From Symbiodinium natans (lineage: Eukaryota; Sar; Dinophyceae; Suessiales; Symbiodiniaceae), in the NCBI GenBank assembly GCA_905221605.1, contig CAJNDS010002523.1, forward strand, positions 2,031,300-2,081,299: 50,000 nucleotides of DNA, written 5' to 3'. Below, in pieces: positions 31,250 to 42,800 of the stretch. A program made the translations under genes and the position numbers. The notes beneath the pieces are model-generated. The model was not told the DNA's origin. It was given only the letters and a program-made list of their open reading frames with translations, and searched no databases. Each line of letters opens with the position of its first letter. Position 1 is the stretch's first letter.

Positions 31250-31400
31250 GGATTGTGTACCAACAATGGCCCAGTCACGATGTTATTCACCAGGTTGAAG
31301 AAGAACGACCAGAACGACCAGGTGATCAGGAACGACCGGTGACGGGCTGGCCCATTGCCCAGCAGAGTGCTGTACATGCTTGATAGTACGAAAGAGCTTT
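31250..31400 (-). CDS. Membrane-protein exon, unknown family
   Basis: The minus strand reads MYSTLLGNGPARHRSF then LITWSFWSFFFNLVNNIVTG, a clear membrane segment. TAA follows ten codons later. A possible 40-nt GT-AG intron would instead join NNI to EYSKPYIEVFPRLFS in a later frame, ending in TGA near 31186. The family is not recognised. Confidence 0.45.
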
Positions 31401-31574
31401 GGGGGGGGCTTCCGGAAAGCATAGCCCAAAACCCTAAACCCTAGGGTCTTTTTGGGGGGGGTCCCTTTTGAGGTGGATTCTGCTGGGGCTGTAGGCTTAA
31501 ACAGGGGGACCCTATACTTTTGGAGACGAGGAAATCGGGAACTACACTGCTGAGCATAAAAGCGTTTTAGAAAC

Positions 31575-31667
31575 TTGCGGTAGCAACAATTGGCGGCCCC
31601 ATTTTCCCAACATAAACAGAAACCCCCAAAAGGCCACGACAATCCAACTCAACACGTAGAGCTCTGA
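31575..31667 (-). CDS. Membrane-protein exon, unknown family
   Basis: After GTGCACCAG the minus strand reads SELYVLSWIVVAFWGFLFML then GKWGRQLLLPQ, one strong membrane helix followed by a basic stretch. It lies just upstream of the exon at 31250-31400 on the same strand and probably belongs to the same gene, downstream of the NADAR gene. Confidence 0.45.
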
Positions 31668-31775
31668 CTGGTGCAAAGGTCTTTGGGGGCTTAGGGTTTA
31701 GGACTCAAGGTTTTAGGGCTTGAAGCATGGGGTTGTAGGGGCGGCTGTCTTCCGAGCTCAGGGTCCACCAGGTAC

Positions 31776-32340
31776 CTAATCCGCGCCGGATGCTTCATCG
31801 GTTGAACTGGCTGAACCTTCTGGCTCACCCTGCTCCATCCATGCATCCAGCAGGTCTTGAAACTCAGCTCTGCGACTTTCGTTTCTTTCGGCCTCATCCT
31901 CCTGATCTGGAGCCTCCGTCTGGGTCGTTGCTTCTGGAAGTTCATCCCGCACACGCATGAGATGTTGCGGAGATGGTTCCTCCTTCCGCCCCAGAATCTG
32001 TCGCCCGCGTGACCTTCCGCAAGCTGTTGACCACGTGTGGCACGCAACTTCTTGCGCAAGTCCGCATCCCTGGCGAACTTTGAGCGAACAACGACCAACA
32101 TCACGTCCACTTTCAGGTTATCCCAATCCGGACGGTTCTGGACCGTCTTGCCCTCTGCTTTTGCATCCATGGGGTTGTCACCCAGAGACCCGCCCAATGT
32201 GAACGCTTCCGTCCCGGTCCTCGATCTTGGCGGCTTGGTACGCATGCGCAGAAGTTGGGTACAGATCACCTTCGAACTCCACACCCTGCCGGCAGGGAAA
32301 GAAGTTCGACAGAAATGAAGAACTCTCCACGGAACCGATT
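31776..32340 (-). CDS. NADAR-domain (YbiA/DUF1768-like) protein, C-terminal coding part, frameshifted
   Basis: NADAR domains act on NAD- or ADP-ribose-linked substrates, including removal of ADP-ribose from guanine in some members. In order on the minus strand: SNFFPCRQGVEFEGDLYP, SAHAYQAAKIEDRD, RPDWDNLKVDVM, SKFARDADLRKKLRATRG, DRFWGGRRNHLRN and MRVRDELPEATTQTEA, which follow the family order (Ser-Asn-Phe, Tyr-Pro-Thr, Tyr-Gln-Ala-x-Lys, Trp, Val-Met, Lys-Phe, Leu-x-x-Thr, Phe-Trp-Gly, Asn-x-x, Met-x-Val-Arg). An acidic tail ends at TAG (31776). Two frame changes, near 32210 (one base extra) and near 31960 (one base missing), interrupt it. The N-terminal start is not resolved; sequence up to about 32480 is open. 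Confidence 0.7.
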
Positions 32341-32609
32341 GATTTCCATTGCAGTTCCGATGCAAGGATCGACCAGCTGGACCACTGATGCCGTGCAACA
32401 TGATGCGGCAGCTCTCCCTCTACAGTGCACAAGCACTCCCCGATGCCCTGAACGATTTCTTTGACCCCAGCAGGATGTGTGTGTGTGTGTGTGTTATGGG
32501 GTTTTTGTAGACAAAAACAGAGATTTTGATGTCGTCTACACGATGGGCCCACCACCCTAAACGCAAAACCCAACAGACCCTCACCAAACATCGAAAGAGC
32601 TTCCGAAAC

Positions 32610-32765
32610 CCCAAAACCCCTAACCCCTAAACCCTAAACCCCAACCCCCTAAGCCCTAAGCCCTAAACCCGAAACCCTAAACCCTAAACCCGTAAACCCT
32701 AAACCCTAAACCCCTAAACCCCTAAACCCCAAAAGCCCCAAAAGCCCCTAAACCCTAAACTGTTC
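32610..32765 (-). repeat. CCCTAAA / CCCCTAAA block
   Basis: Degenerate C-rich units. A (GT)n run of about nine repeats lies nearby at 32476-32494. Confidence 0.9.
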
Positions 32766-32834
32766 GGGGCCTGGGCGTGGACCTAAGTCTGAGTTGACGA
32801 GCCGGCACCTGAACAAACTTAAGTCATGTAGAGT

Positions 32835-32960
32835 TTAGGGTTTAGGGTTTAGGGTTCAGGGTTTAGGGTTTAGGGTTTAGGGTTTAGGGTTTAGGGTTTA
32901 GGGTTTAGGGTTTAGGGTTCAGGGTTTAGGGTTGAGGGTTTGGGGTTTAGGGTTTAAGCC
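32835..32960 (+). repeat. TTTAGGG array
   Basis: About 17 units, with TTCAGGG and TTGAGGG variants. Confidence 0.95.
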
Positions 32961-33165
32961 CAATGCCCTCAGAACTGGGAATGAACACCAAATACCCTAG
33001 AAATCGCAAACGCCTGCATAGCTCAAAGCCGAACCCTTTCTTAGGGTTTGCGAGAGAAGCTGCTTTTGGAAGACATGGGCGTGAAGAATTCGGGTCAACA
33101 GTTTGCAGGTAGATGCGTCCAAAGCGTGCCTAAGGAAGGAGCCCCTAATGCTACGAACCCATCTT

Positions 33166-33261
33166 GAGATGTTGCCCCTTAGACTGGCAGTCCTTAAAAA
33201 GGATTAGAGTACCCCCTATTGCAATCCCTATCAAGGACTGCTACTACAAGGGGGAACATCC
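33166..33261. mobile_element. Fold-back (MITE-like) element, family A copy 3
   Basis: GAGATGTTGCCCCTTAGACT at the left and CTACAAGGGGGAACATCC at the right are near complements. AGTCCTTAAAAAGGATT faces AATCCCTATCAAGGACT. Its layout matches the copies at 5501 and 13339. Confidence 0.75.
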
Positions 33262-33538
33262 AACCCCATCCAACCCTAAACCCTAAACCCTAACCCCATA
33301 TATTTCCGAATAACTCGGAACACTCAACTCTTTGGTGGAGGTCAGGAGGCCGAGCCTTATCTTGACTCTTTCGAGCGTTGTTTAGGGTTTAGGGTTAAGG
33401 GTTTAGGGTTAAGGGTTTAGGGTTTAGGGTCTAGGGTCTAGGGTTTAGGCACTAGGGTTGTAGAGATCCGCCGACCCGAGCGTCGTGTTGGATGGGTTTC
33501 GGATGTGAGACCTCCTTACCCCCGAAAACACGGGGGGA

Positions 33539-33565
33539 AGGGGGGGGGGGGGGGGGGGGGGGGGA
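33539..33565. repeat. Poly-G run
   Basis: More than 20 consecutive G; the length is likely unreliable. Confidence 0.9.
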
Positions 33566-33789
33566 ACCCCCCCTGGCGACTCCGGGCCCTCCTGCCACCT
33601 GCCTGGGACCTTCCTGGGAACCGCCTGACTTTCCTGAAACCTGCTCCTTGCAAAGCCCCCTCCCCTCAGACTGCAGACGCTAACATAACCCTGAACCCTA
33701 AACCCTAAACCCTAAACCCTAAACCTTAAACCCTAAGCTGTGTCCCACTGGGGTTGGCCGGTTGCAAAGTTTTAAGGACTTTTGGGGTT

Positions 33790-33873
33790 TGCGCATTTTG
33801 GGCTGCATGCTGGGCCGCTCGTAGATGGTATCGAAGAGCTGCACAAAGTCGTCGATGCGAAGCCAGACGAATC
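33790..33873 (-). CDS. Calpain-like gene, exon 18 (3' end uncertain)
   Basis: After GGGTCCCAG the frame reads FVWLRIDDFVQLFDTIYE, the end of the CysPc domain (Phe-Trp then Asp-Phe then Phe). Its first two bases complete the Gly codon begun by exon 17. Several donors are possible after ERPSMQPKM. Confidence 0.6.
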
Positions 33874-36800
33874 CTGGGACCCTAAACCCTAAACCCTAAA
33901 CCCACTTTACACAGGGCTTAGGGTTTAGGAAGTTGTGCGTAAGGGCTTAGGGCCTTAGGGCTTAGGAATATCGGGGGGGCGCGTGCCCTTGGAGGAGGGG
34001 CCGGCTCGGGCGCCCAAACATCACCTACACCCTCATCCCCCTCAGGGTTTAGGGTCTCGGGTCTAGGGTCTAGGGTTAGGGTTTAGGGTTTAGGGTCTAG
34101 GGTTTAGGGTATAGGGTCTAGGGTCTAGAGTTAGGGTTGAGGGTTTAGGGTTTTGGATGTTGGGTTTTGGGGCTTTGTGAACCCAGACTCCTAAAATCTT
34201 AACCTCTGTCGCCAAAGGCGCGCCAGAGTGCTGCCTAGTTGCAGGAATGGTTCCCGAAACCTAGACCCTGGACCCGAAACCCAGAAACCCTAAACCCAGA
34301 AACCCTAAACCCTGAACCCTAACAGTTTAACAAGCCCGAAACCCTCCGGTTCAGGATTGGGGACTGGAAGCTTCAAGGCTTGGGATGTGGGTCTCAAACC
34401 TGAGGGCCAAAAAGGTGCAGGGTTTGGGCTTCAGGGTTTAGGGTTAGGGTTTAGGGTTTACGGTTTCGGGCTGTAGGTTTAAGGTTCCAAAAAAAGTGTA
34501 GTGTAGGGTTTTGGGTATGGGGTATAGGGTTTAGAGTATAGGGTTTAGGGCTTAGGGTTTAGAATTTCTTGCTGACTTACATGGAGCTTGCAGTTCAGGG
34601 CTTTGAAGAGAAAGGCACCCCTAAGCTCCCCAAACTCCCGCAACTTCCTCACAACCCCCGCAACCTCCTGAACTCCCTCAAGCTCCCGATCAGGGGGACC
34701 CTTTGGGGATGTAGACCCTCTCAAGAAGGACCCTGTTTCAGAGAGCCAGAAGAGGGTTGAGACGGGTTCCCTTTTCAGGGTTCGCCCTAAACCCTAAACT
34801 CTAAACCCTAAACCCTAAACCCTAAACCTTCATCCGACCTAGGACGACAGCTCCCTCGATTCCCTAAAGCACACCCGCTGCTGTCGGGGAGCCATCCTGT
34901 ACGCCGTAGCCCTCAGGGGAGGGCACCTGAGTGCAAGGAGCTAGGTCGGATGAAGGTTTAGGGTTTAGGGTTTAGGGTTTAGGGTTTCGGGTTTAGGGTT
35001 TAGGGTTTAGGGTTTAGGGTTTAGGGTTTAGGGTTTAGGGTTTAGGGCTTAGGGTTTAGGGTTTAGGGTTTCGGGTTTAGGGTTTAGGGTTTAGGGTTTA
35101 GGGTTTAGGGATAGGGTTTAGGGTTTAGGGTTTAGGCTTCTGGGGGCACTCTGTGGTTTTGGTTTGGGGGGGGGGGGGGTTTAGGGTTTTGGGCTTGGGG
35201 TGCAGGGTTTAGGGTGAAGGGCTTCAGGCTTTATGCAACAGCGACGCCAATTCGCAACACCCAACGCCCAAAGCGGTTACAAAGGAATACTGGCGTGGAG
35301 CCCAGTCACGTCGCAGCCCGGCATTCGCGCTACGGCGTACGTGGGCGCCGACATGCAGACGCAGACGTAGGGCACGCCCTGGCAGCTCAGAGTTCTGGAG
35401 GTTGGAGATGTACATGTACACCAAAGGCCCCCAAAGAAACTCTACAAACCCGAAAGACCCATGGCCCCAGGTTAGCGACTTACTTAGAGCAAAGACCTGG
35501 CCGACTCCCTCTTCTTCTTCTTTTTCTTCAATAATTTGGGCTTCGGAGACCTCAACCCTAAACCCTAAACCCTAGGCCCAAAACCCGAAACCCTAAACCC
35601 GAAACCCTAAACCGTAAACCCTAAGCCCTATCAGCTGGTGCCTGGGGATCCCCAAACCCCCAAACTAGGATTCGCTTGGGGGTGACTTCTTTTTTGAGTT
35701 ACTTCAGCAAATCGTGGCAAGCCACGAAAAGCCGAAGTCCTAAGCCCGAAACCCTAGACGTCAAGCCGTTTAAGGTTTAGGGTTTAGGGTTTAGTGTTTA
35801 GGGTTTAGGGTTTAGGGTTTAGTGTTTAGGGTTTAGGGTGTAGGGTGTAGGGTTTAGGGTTTAGGGTTTAGGGTTTAGGGTTTAGGGTTTAGGGTTTAGG
35901 GTTTAGGGTTTAGGGTTTAGGGTTTAGGGTTTAGGGTTTTGCGTGTTTGGGCGTTTTAGCAGCATTCAGGGCACTGTAAGAACTTGACATAGCACTTTAG
36001 TTGAGGATCTAGGGCGAAACCCTATCATCTGTTTCCAGCTCGTAGGGTTCGTGGATGGAGGCTTGTTTAGGGTTTAGGGTTTAGGGTTTAGGGTGTAGGG
36101 TTTAGGGTATAGGGCTTAGGGCTTAGGGCTTCGGTCTTCGGGTTTAGGGTTTAGGGTTTAGGGTTTAGGGTTTAGGGTTTAGGGTTTAGGGTTTAGGGGG
36201 TAGGGGGTTTAGGGTTTAGGGTTTAGGGTTTAGGGTTTAGGGTTTAGGGTTTAGCGTTTAAGGTTTAGGGTTTAGGGTTTAGGGTTAAGGGTTTAGGGTT
36301 TAGGGTTTAGGGTTTAGGGTTTAGGGTTTAGGGTTTAGGGTTTAGGGTTTAGGGTTTAGGGTTTAGGGTTTAGGGTTTGGCGCTGAGGGTTTGCCAGTAG
36401 CTGCCTGATGTTTCGTCACACGGTAGATGGCGGAGGCGTAGTGGGACTCCATTGGAATGTGCCGCTTGGAGCATTCCTGCGCGAGAAGACCTTAAACCCT
36501 AAACCCTAAACCCCAAACCCTAAATCCTGAACCCTAAACCCTAAACCCCACAGGAAGCAGCAAGCCCGACTCCAAACCCACAAAAGCCCCATGACTCTGG
36601 GCCTCAAGCTTTGCCCAGGGAGCCCCAGTACCCCTTACCTTAAAAGCTTAAATTTGGGGTTTAGGGTTTAGAGTTTAGGGTTTAGGGTTTAGGGTTTAGG
36701 GTATAGGGTTTAGGGTTTAGGGTTTAGGGTTTAGGACCTTAAACCCTCAAACCCTCAAACCCTCAAACCCTCAAACCCTCAAACCCTCAAACCCTTAAAC

Positions 36801-39800
36801 CCTTAAACCCTTCTTATACCTTACCTACCTTAAAAGCTAAAATTTAGGGTTTAGGGTTTAGAGTTTAGGGTTTAGGGTTTAGGGTTTAGGGTTTAGGGTT
36901 TAGGGTTTAGGACCTTAAACCCTCGAACCCTCAAACCCTTAAAACCTTAAACCCTAAAACCTAAACCCTTAAACCCTACAACCCTCAAACCCCTAGACCC
37001 TCAAAGCCTTAAACCCCTAAACCCTTAACCCTTAAACCCTCAAAGCCTTAAACCCTTCAACCCTTAAACCCTAAACCCCCAACATCTAAAACCCCAAAGC
37101 AGCGTTGGCACCGGATGTTCGGGCTCCTGGCAAACCCTAAGCCCTAAACCCTAAGCCCTAAACCCTAAACCCAAAACCGCAAACCCTAAACCCTAAACCC
37201 TAAACCCTATGCGTGGGCTCCTGGTCGTTGACGTTGCAACCGAAGAGGCAAAAGTCCTGTAGGAAGAACCTGCGGTGCACAGGGGAGCTTACGATAATCG
37301 GGTGTAGGGTTTAGGGTTTAGAGTTCAGGGTGTAGGGTTTAGGGTTTAGGGTTTAGGGTTTATAGTACCCCCAAATTGTAGGATGGCCAGAATCATAAGG
37401 ACCACCCTGGATTGTGGACACGCCCAATATTTCAAGACAAGGCCACATGAAGTCCTCAACTCCTGAACCCCCTGCAGGTCAAGGGTTTAGGCCTTAGGGT
37501 TTCGGGTTTAGGGGTTTAGGGTTTAGGGTTTAGGGTTTAGGGTTTAGGGTTTAGGGTTTAGGGTTCAGGGTTCAGGGTTCAGGGTTCAGGGTTCAGGGTT
37601 CAGGGTTTAGGGTTTAGGGTTTAGGGTTTAGGGTTTAGGGTTTAGGGTTTAGGGTTTAGGGTTTAGGGTTTAGGGTTTAGGGTTTAGGGTTTAGGGTTTA
37701 GGGTTTAGGTCTGGGGTTTAGGGGTTCGGGTTCAGGGTTTCGGGCTAAGCTGCACTTAGACTGGGCCGCAAATTAAGCTAGGAAAAAAGAACGGGCCTTG
37801 CTCTGGGTCCTCGTACACCCAGAACCCTGAACCCCATAAACCTCAACACCAAACACTGACACAGAACGTTATGCCCTAAACCCTGAACGCCTGGACACCT
37901 ACTCCTTAAACTCTAACCCTAAACCCTAAACCCTAAACCCGAGACCCTAAACCCTAAAGCTAAACCCTAAACCCTACACCTTAAACCCTAAACCCAAACC
38001 CCCAAACCCCAAAAGCAGAAACCCAACACAGCTCAAACAACCCTAGGCCCTGAACCCCGTGTTCCCTTGAGACCCTGAACCCAAGGAACCCCACTAGGGT
38101 TTAGGGTTTAGGGTTTAGGGTTTAGGGTTTAGGGTTTAGGGTTTAGGGTTTTGGGTTTTGGGTTTTGGGTTTAGGGTTCGGGAATTGGGGCTTAGGGCTT
38201 TATGGGGCGGAGGATGGTTTAGGGGTTAGGGTTTTGCGTTTAGGGTTTAGGGTTTAGGGTTTAGGGTTTAAGGTTTAGGGTTTAGGGTTTAGGGTTTAGG
38301 GTTTGGGGTTTAGGGTTTAGGGCATATTATTAAACCCGAAACCCTAAATCCCCAACCTTGCAGGCCCAGAAATAGCCCCTAAACACCAAACCTTAGTCTC
38401 ACTACGTAGCCTTTGATAGGGAACCCCTAAAACCCTAAACAACCCCTAAACCCTAAACCCTAAACCCTAAACCCTAAACCCTAAACCCTAAACCCTAAAC
38501 CCTAAACCCTAAACCCTAAACCCTAAACCCTAAACCCTAAACCCTAAACCCTAAACCCAAACCACCTTGTAGGACCGCAAGTAAGCCCACATCGTTGGCC
38601 GGGGAGCAGATACTGCCAGAGCCGATCCTGCGCCACGTCGGTGGTGCCGAAGCGGGTCGAACAGCCTCCTGGGGTTTTTCAGGGCTTCTTCCCAAAACTC
38701 TAAACCTGATCATGTTTAGGTTTTTTAATAGGGTTTACGTAACCCCTAGGTTTCTAGAGCGTGTGGATTACGTACATATGTTGTGGCTTTTTGCAAGATT
38801 TGCAGGATTTCCAAGGTTCGAATCTTCCTTAACGGGCAAGCCCCATAGACATCTAGCCAACTGCAACTGCAAGGTAACTCTTCAAGCAGAAAAGGCCATG
38901 TTTAGGTTTAGGGTTTAGGGCTAGGGTTTAGGGCTAGGGTTTAGGGTTCCTCGTTCAACCCGCGCATCAGAAAGGGCGCCTTCACTCCTGGGGCTTCCTT
39001 CCCTCCAGCCGCCCCGAAAATGGGGGGAATAAGGGCAGTCCCCCGGGCATCCTGCCCTAAACCGGTTTATCGTTCAGGGTATATATAGGGTTTAGGGTTC
39101 AGGGTTTAGGGTTTAGGGTTTAGGGTTTAGGGTTCAGGGTATAGGGTGCAGGGTTTAGGGTTTATCGTTAAGGGTTCAGGGTTTAGGGTTCAGGGCTCAG
39201 GGTTCAAGGTTCAGGGTTCAGGCTTTGGGGTCTAGGAAGCGCGTTGAGCAGCAAAACCACACACCCGCGAGCCTGTGAGGTCTGTCATGACTTCCTGTGG
39301 TCCGTCAGCTTGGATTTTAGGGCTGGGATGTTCCCCCATATACCAACTGTCCTTAATAGGGAGGACAATCGGGGGTACTGCTAGCATAACGGGGATCATC
39401 CCAATTTTAGGGCATAGACATGGGAGGTTGGGTTGTAGCAGTCCGGGATTGAGGTTTAGGGTTTAGGGTTTAGGGTTTAGGGTTTAGGGTTTAGGGTTTA
39501 GGGTTTAGGGTTTAGGGTTTCGGGTTTCGGGTTTAGGGTGTCGGGTCACAGGGGGTAAGTTGGTTGGCAAATGGCTCCAACCGTCGAATGATGCGGAATG
39601 CAACAAGACAACTTCCTTGTTGCATGGAAGCACAGGGTTCTACCTTGGACCCTTAAAGTAGTACCTTTGCGTTTGGGGGTCCCTTTGTAAGGATCCCTAA
39701 GTATAACGGCCATATTTGGAGTATATTAAGGGGAACCTTTAGGGCTACAACCTTAGGGCACTAGGGGTACGAGTCTTCATCCCTTGAGACATGCTGGCTG

Positions 39801-42800
39801 GATGGACAAATTCAGGATGATCGACACATGTTGCCAGATCACATGCTGCCACATCGAGCTCGCATAATTGCCACAGGTAGTTGCGATAAACCCTAAACTA
39901 TAAAACCCTCAAACCCGAAAACCCTAAGACCCTAAAAACCCTCCCTAAAACCCTAACCCTAAAACCCTAAACCTTAAACCCTAAAACCCTAAACCTTAAA
40001 CCCTAAACCCTGAACCCTGAAACTGGATGTTTAGGGTTTGGGACTTCGGAGTGCGCGCTGAGGGTTGAGGTTTAGGGTTTAGGGTTTAGGGTTTAGGGTT
40101 TGGGGTTTAGGGTTTAGGGTTTAGGGTTTAGGGTTTAGGGTTTAGGGTTTAGGGTTTAGGGTTTAGGGTTTAGGGTTTAGGGCTTGAGGCTCGTACTCTC
40201 TAAACCCTGAAAAGTCCAAGCCCTGAAATCCCCCCCCCCCCCCCCCCCCAAAGTCCAAACCCGAAACCCTGACTCTTGAACCTCCATGCCTCGAAACTCC
40301 AAGGGTCGTTACGTTACATGGTCCCTTGGTATGGATATATATATATATTTTTTTTTATTTATTTATTTGTGTATATATTTATTTATTTATATTTGTATTT
40401 ATGTTGATATTTATATTTATATACATATACATATACCCCTTAGATACCCTATACGAACTAAGGGCCCATACATCAGAACCCCTTAAGGGGGAGGATAGAA
40501 AACCATATTCAGGGCCCATGAGACGAAGCCCAGAGGAACCCTAAACCTGGGACCCGAATTGAGAGAGCGCCTCTGATGAAACTGAGAGAGTTCCCCTAAA
40601 CCGTCAACCAGGAAGCCCTAAACTCAAACCTACGTGAGCTTCCCACCCCTATAGCGAGGGCGCAACAACCCGGAACCCTCAAGCCAAAATTAGGCGCGAT
40701 GTAAGCCTTTAAGGTACCCCTCCTTCCCTAATCTCCTATAAGGACCCCTAAACCCTAAACCCTAAACCCCAACGGCCTCCACATGGCCACCGCCACCTAG
40801 GCCCTGCCAGCTGCCATGCAGCTTTGCGTAGGCCTGCTTCTTTTGGGGGTTTAGGGTTTAGGGTTTAGGGTTTAGGGTTTAGGGTTTAGGGTCCGGGCGC
40901 ATTGACCTGCTTTTGGGGGGGGGGGGGGGGTTGGGCATGAGGATGTGGGTTGTTCGAAGTCAGGTGTCCCCTGATGGATAGAGAGCGGTTGGGGGTGATG
41001 CGGCTTGCGTCAACCGAAAAGAACGCAAACCCGAAAAACAACAAGAGACAACGACCAGCTGAAATCCCGCGTGCAACTTGTGTGCATTGCCCAGTATTGC
41101 ATGATTTCCTATACCCCAACACATGGACGAACACTTCAAAACCCTCGGAGCCTCACTTGGGTTCGAGGGTTTAGGAGATGCGGCTTCGAGACCGCTACAA
41201 ACCTCCTAAATCCTAAACCCTAAGCCCTAAGCCCTAAACCCTAAACCCTAAACCCTAAACCCTAAACCCTAAGCCCTAAACCCTAAACCCTAAACCCTAA
41301 GCCCTAAAGCCTCCTAAACGCACGCCCCCGCCTTCTCGATGATCGCCGGCCAGGAGTAGGAAGGCCAGAACTCGCTTCGGGTGCAAAGCGGGTTCCTGAG
41401 CCCCAAACCCTAAACCCTAAACCCTAAACCCTAAACCCTAAACCCTAAACCCTAAACCCTAAACCCTAAACCCTGAACCCTAAACCCTGCACCCACCTGA
41501 ACTCCGAACCCTAGACCCTGAGCCCTAAACCATTCTCAGCTTGCAGGCATTTGTACCTTAACTAGGGATTCTCGCGCTTAGAGGGGTTCCGGATTTAGGG
41601 CTGAGGGTTTAGGGTTTTAGGTTTCGCAGTGAGGAGCCGGTTGCCCCGCGTGCACCCGTTGCCCCGCGTGCTCCCGGGTGCCAGCAAAACTTTTTTCGGG
41701 TTCTTAGTGTTCTTAGTGTTCTTAGGGCTCTCAGGGCTTGAGGTTTGAGGGTCTTAACCTGCAAGTTCTTTGTAGGGAATGCGGATAATTAACAGGCAAC
41801 TCGTACCCCTTTACAAGCCTTTAAGGGATAGGGCACTTGATTCCCGAACTTCCTACGGAGAACCAATAATTCACGGTGCTGGAAGGAAACACCCTAAACC
41901 CTAAACCCTAAACCCTATACCCCAAGCCCTAAACCCTAAACCCTAAACCCTAAACCCTAAACCCTAAACCCCAATTGCCTTCACTTAAGTCCCATCCCGG
42001 AGACTTGATCTCCAGTTCGCTGCCAGGACGCGGAGGCTAGCGTTTAGGGTTTAGGGAGCTTAGGGAGCTTAGGGAGTTTAGGGTTTAGGGCGTTTAGGGC
42101 TTGGAGTTCAGGGAGTTTAGGGTTCAGGGAGTTTAGGGAGTTTAGGGTTTAGGGAGTTTAGGGTTTAGGGTTTAAGGAGTTTGGGGAGTTTAGGGGTTGG
42201 GGGGAGTTTAGGGAGTGTAGAGCTTCGGGTTGCTGTGAAATGAGGAAGCTGCTCAACTACTGGGTACACAGCTGACCTTAACCCAAATTGTTCTTGAGAA
42301 GTCCTCCTCAAAAACTCAAGCTATTCATACCGCTCATATGAGTCATGATGCAGCCAACAAAAACAGACAGATTACAGACTAGGGCTCGAAACCCTAAACA
42401 CTAAACCCTAAACCCTAAACCCTAAACCCCCTAGTCCTAAATCTGACGAGATACATAGCCTTGTCGAAAGGCAAGGCATCGTCGACCACCACATGGTGCC
42501 ACTGCCCATGCTTGTAGAAGCGCAAGGTGAACACTCCTGTTTGAGGTTTAGGGTTTAGGGTTTAGGGTTTATGGTTTGGGGTTTGGGGTTTGGGGTTTGG
42601 GGTTTAGGGTTCGGGTGCATCCTTTCCATTCGGGTCAGGGGGTTCGCGACTCTGGGCATTTCGGGTTCAGGGGTCTTCAGGCCCCAAACTCTGAACCCTA
42701 AACCCTAAACCCTGAACTCAAACCCTGGGGCTTGGGGGTATGAGGATTCAGGGCTTTGGGACCCCTAAAGACGCTGCGAATGATCGGCGGTTTGGGTGTA

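Noticed and set aside
33020-33115. Exon near 33.05 kb: EKLLLEDMGVKNSGQQFA on + or ARFGRIYLQTVDPNSS on minus
   Set aside because: Both strands are open with acceptable splice sites. It cannot be assigned without transcripts.
33960-34050. Island reading GDEGVGDVWAPEPAPPPRA on minus
   Set aside because: Calpain exons 17 and 18 join in phase across it, completing a conserved Gly codon, so it is most likely intronic.
38800-38830. tRNA T-loop-like GGTTCGAATC
   Set aside because: The flanking bases do not form a T stem, and no acceptor or anticodon stem can be drawn.
38950-39075. Island reading ALIPPIFGAAGGKEAPGVKA on minus
   Set aside because: It lies between calpain exons 8 and 9, which join in phase; there is no independent support.
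40935-41145. Minus-strand ORF with a hydrophobic segment (LLLFFGFAFFSV) that looks like a signal anchor
   Set aside because: It lies entirely in the intron between calpain exons 6 and 7, which join in phase to give a conserved calpain motif. It shows that open, protein-like islands arise by chance here.
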